Shown here: piece after piece, positions 63,806-64,000 of the stretch
Layout: every line of letters starts with the position of its first letter
Position numbering within the stretch: the stretch's first letter is position 1
Assembly (NCBI RefSeq): GCF_018100795.1
Contig: NZ_JAGJDY010000004.1
Span: 391,877-455,876 of the forward strand
DNA length: 64,000 nucleotides
From: Alteromonas sp. MMG017
GTDB taxonomy: Bacteria; Pseudomonadota; Gammaproteobacteria; Enterobacterales; Alteromonadaceae
Direction: 5' to 3'
Position numbers and translations under genes: made by a program
Notes under the pieces: generated by a model
Databases searched by the model: none
Told to the model about the DNA's origin: nothing
Seen by the model: the letters and a program-made list of their open reading frames with translations, nothing else

Positions 63806-64000
63806 AAATTCATCAATAGTGATTGCATTAAAACAGAGAACAGGGGGAAAGAACCAACCTTATTCCACCATTATTTCAGTAAAAGGTGGCAAGGTGAGAA
63901 AGCGGTTATCAGTAAAAAACCGAAATTATGTGCGATTTATAGGCTGTGCGGTTGGTATTTTAAGCAGTTAAACGAAATGTGACACTTTTTTTAAAACAGA
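63806..64000. other. Right-edge non-coding stretch
   Basis: No supported gene lies in the last 195 bases. In other gammaproteobacteria the region beyond yrdA/aroE often leads to a ribosomal RNA operon, so this may be the upstream part of one, but no rRNA sequence is present. Confidence 0.4.

Noticed and set aside
63767..63982. 71-codon plus-strand open frame at the right edge
   Set aside because: Starts at a non-ATG codon inside the yrdA start region with no ribosome site and no recognisable motif.

Overview
The window is a chromosomal segment from a gammaproteobacterium. It most resembles Alteromonas or a close relative in the Alteromonadaceae, judged from protein sequences and gene order, not from a database search. 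It spans the replication origin neighbourhood. It holds the complete rpmH-rnpA-yidD-yidC / dnaA-dnaN-recF-gyrB block, mnmG-rsmG-parA-parB, the whole atp operon, and the polA-spf-engB-yihI and def-fmt-rsmB-trkA / dprA-smg-tsaC-hemF-aroE blocks. I see no insertion sequence, prophage, CRISPR array, tRNA or rRNA.

Layout. 0.1-4.1 kb: a sugar-use cassette (GH1 beta-glucosidase, GPH-type sugar symporter, LacI regulator). 4.2-11 kb: mixed accessory genes (NTF2-like secreted protein, YiaD-like OmpA lipoprotein, HD-GYP phosphodiesterase, alkyltransferase-like protein, DTW tRNA enzyme, glutathione transferase, and two tandem paralogous membrane proteins of unknown function). 11-18.1 kb: atpIBEFHAGDC on the minus strand with a recognisable promoter and terminator. 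18.3-22.6 kb: parB, parA, rsmG, mnmG. 22.63-23.34 kb: oriC, with about 20 GATC sites and several DnaA boxes. 23.3-29.6 kb (minus): mnmE, mioC, dnaT, dnaC transcribed towards oriC, plus yajQ, yidC, yidD, rnpA, rpmH. 30.2-36.7 kb (plus): dnaA, dnaN, recF, gyrB; recF carries two embedded parS sites. 36.7-42.6 kb: a decayed gene remnant, a lipoprotein, glyQS, tag, a DUF2489 protein and yihI. 42.6-48 kb: a possible CsrC-like RNA, cytochrome c4, engB, a short Spot 42 RNA and polA. 48.2-63.8 kb: elbB, trkH, a TraT-like lipoprotein, trkA-rsmB-fmt-def, a LysM protein, dprA-smg-zinc finger-tsaC-hemF, ompW behind FNR-like sites, a truncated globin, aroE and yrdA.

How the parts fit. The segment combines initiation (DnaA, oriC), helicase loading (DnaT/DnaC beside oriC), origin segregation (ParA/ParB with parS in recF), the clamp, gyrase, Pol I, tRNA modification, membrane insertion and ATP synthesis. 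The most unusual points are the dnaT-dnaC pair between mioC and oriC, a nested inverted repeat between dnaC and oriC, a DnaA linker about 100 residues longer than in E. coli, parS sites inside recF, a 72-nt Spot 42 with an inverted repeat across its start, and the tandem pair of unknown membrane proteins. No wholly new multi-gene system is evident.
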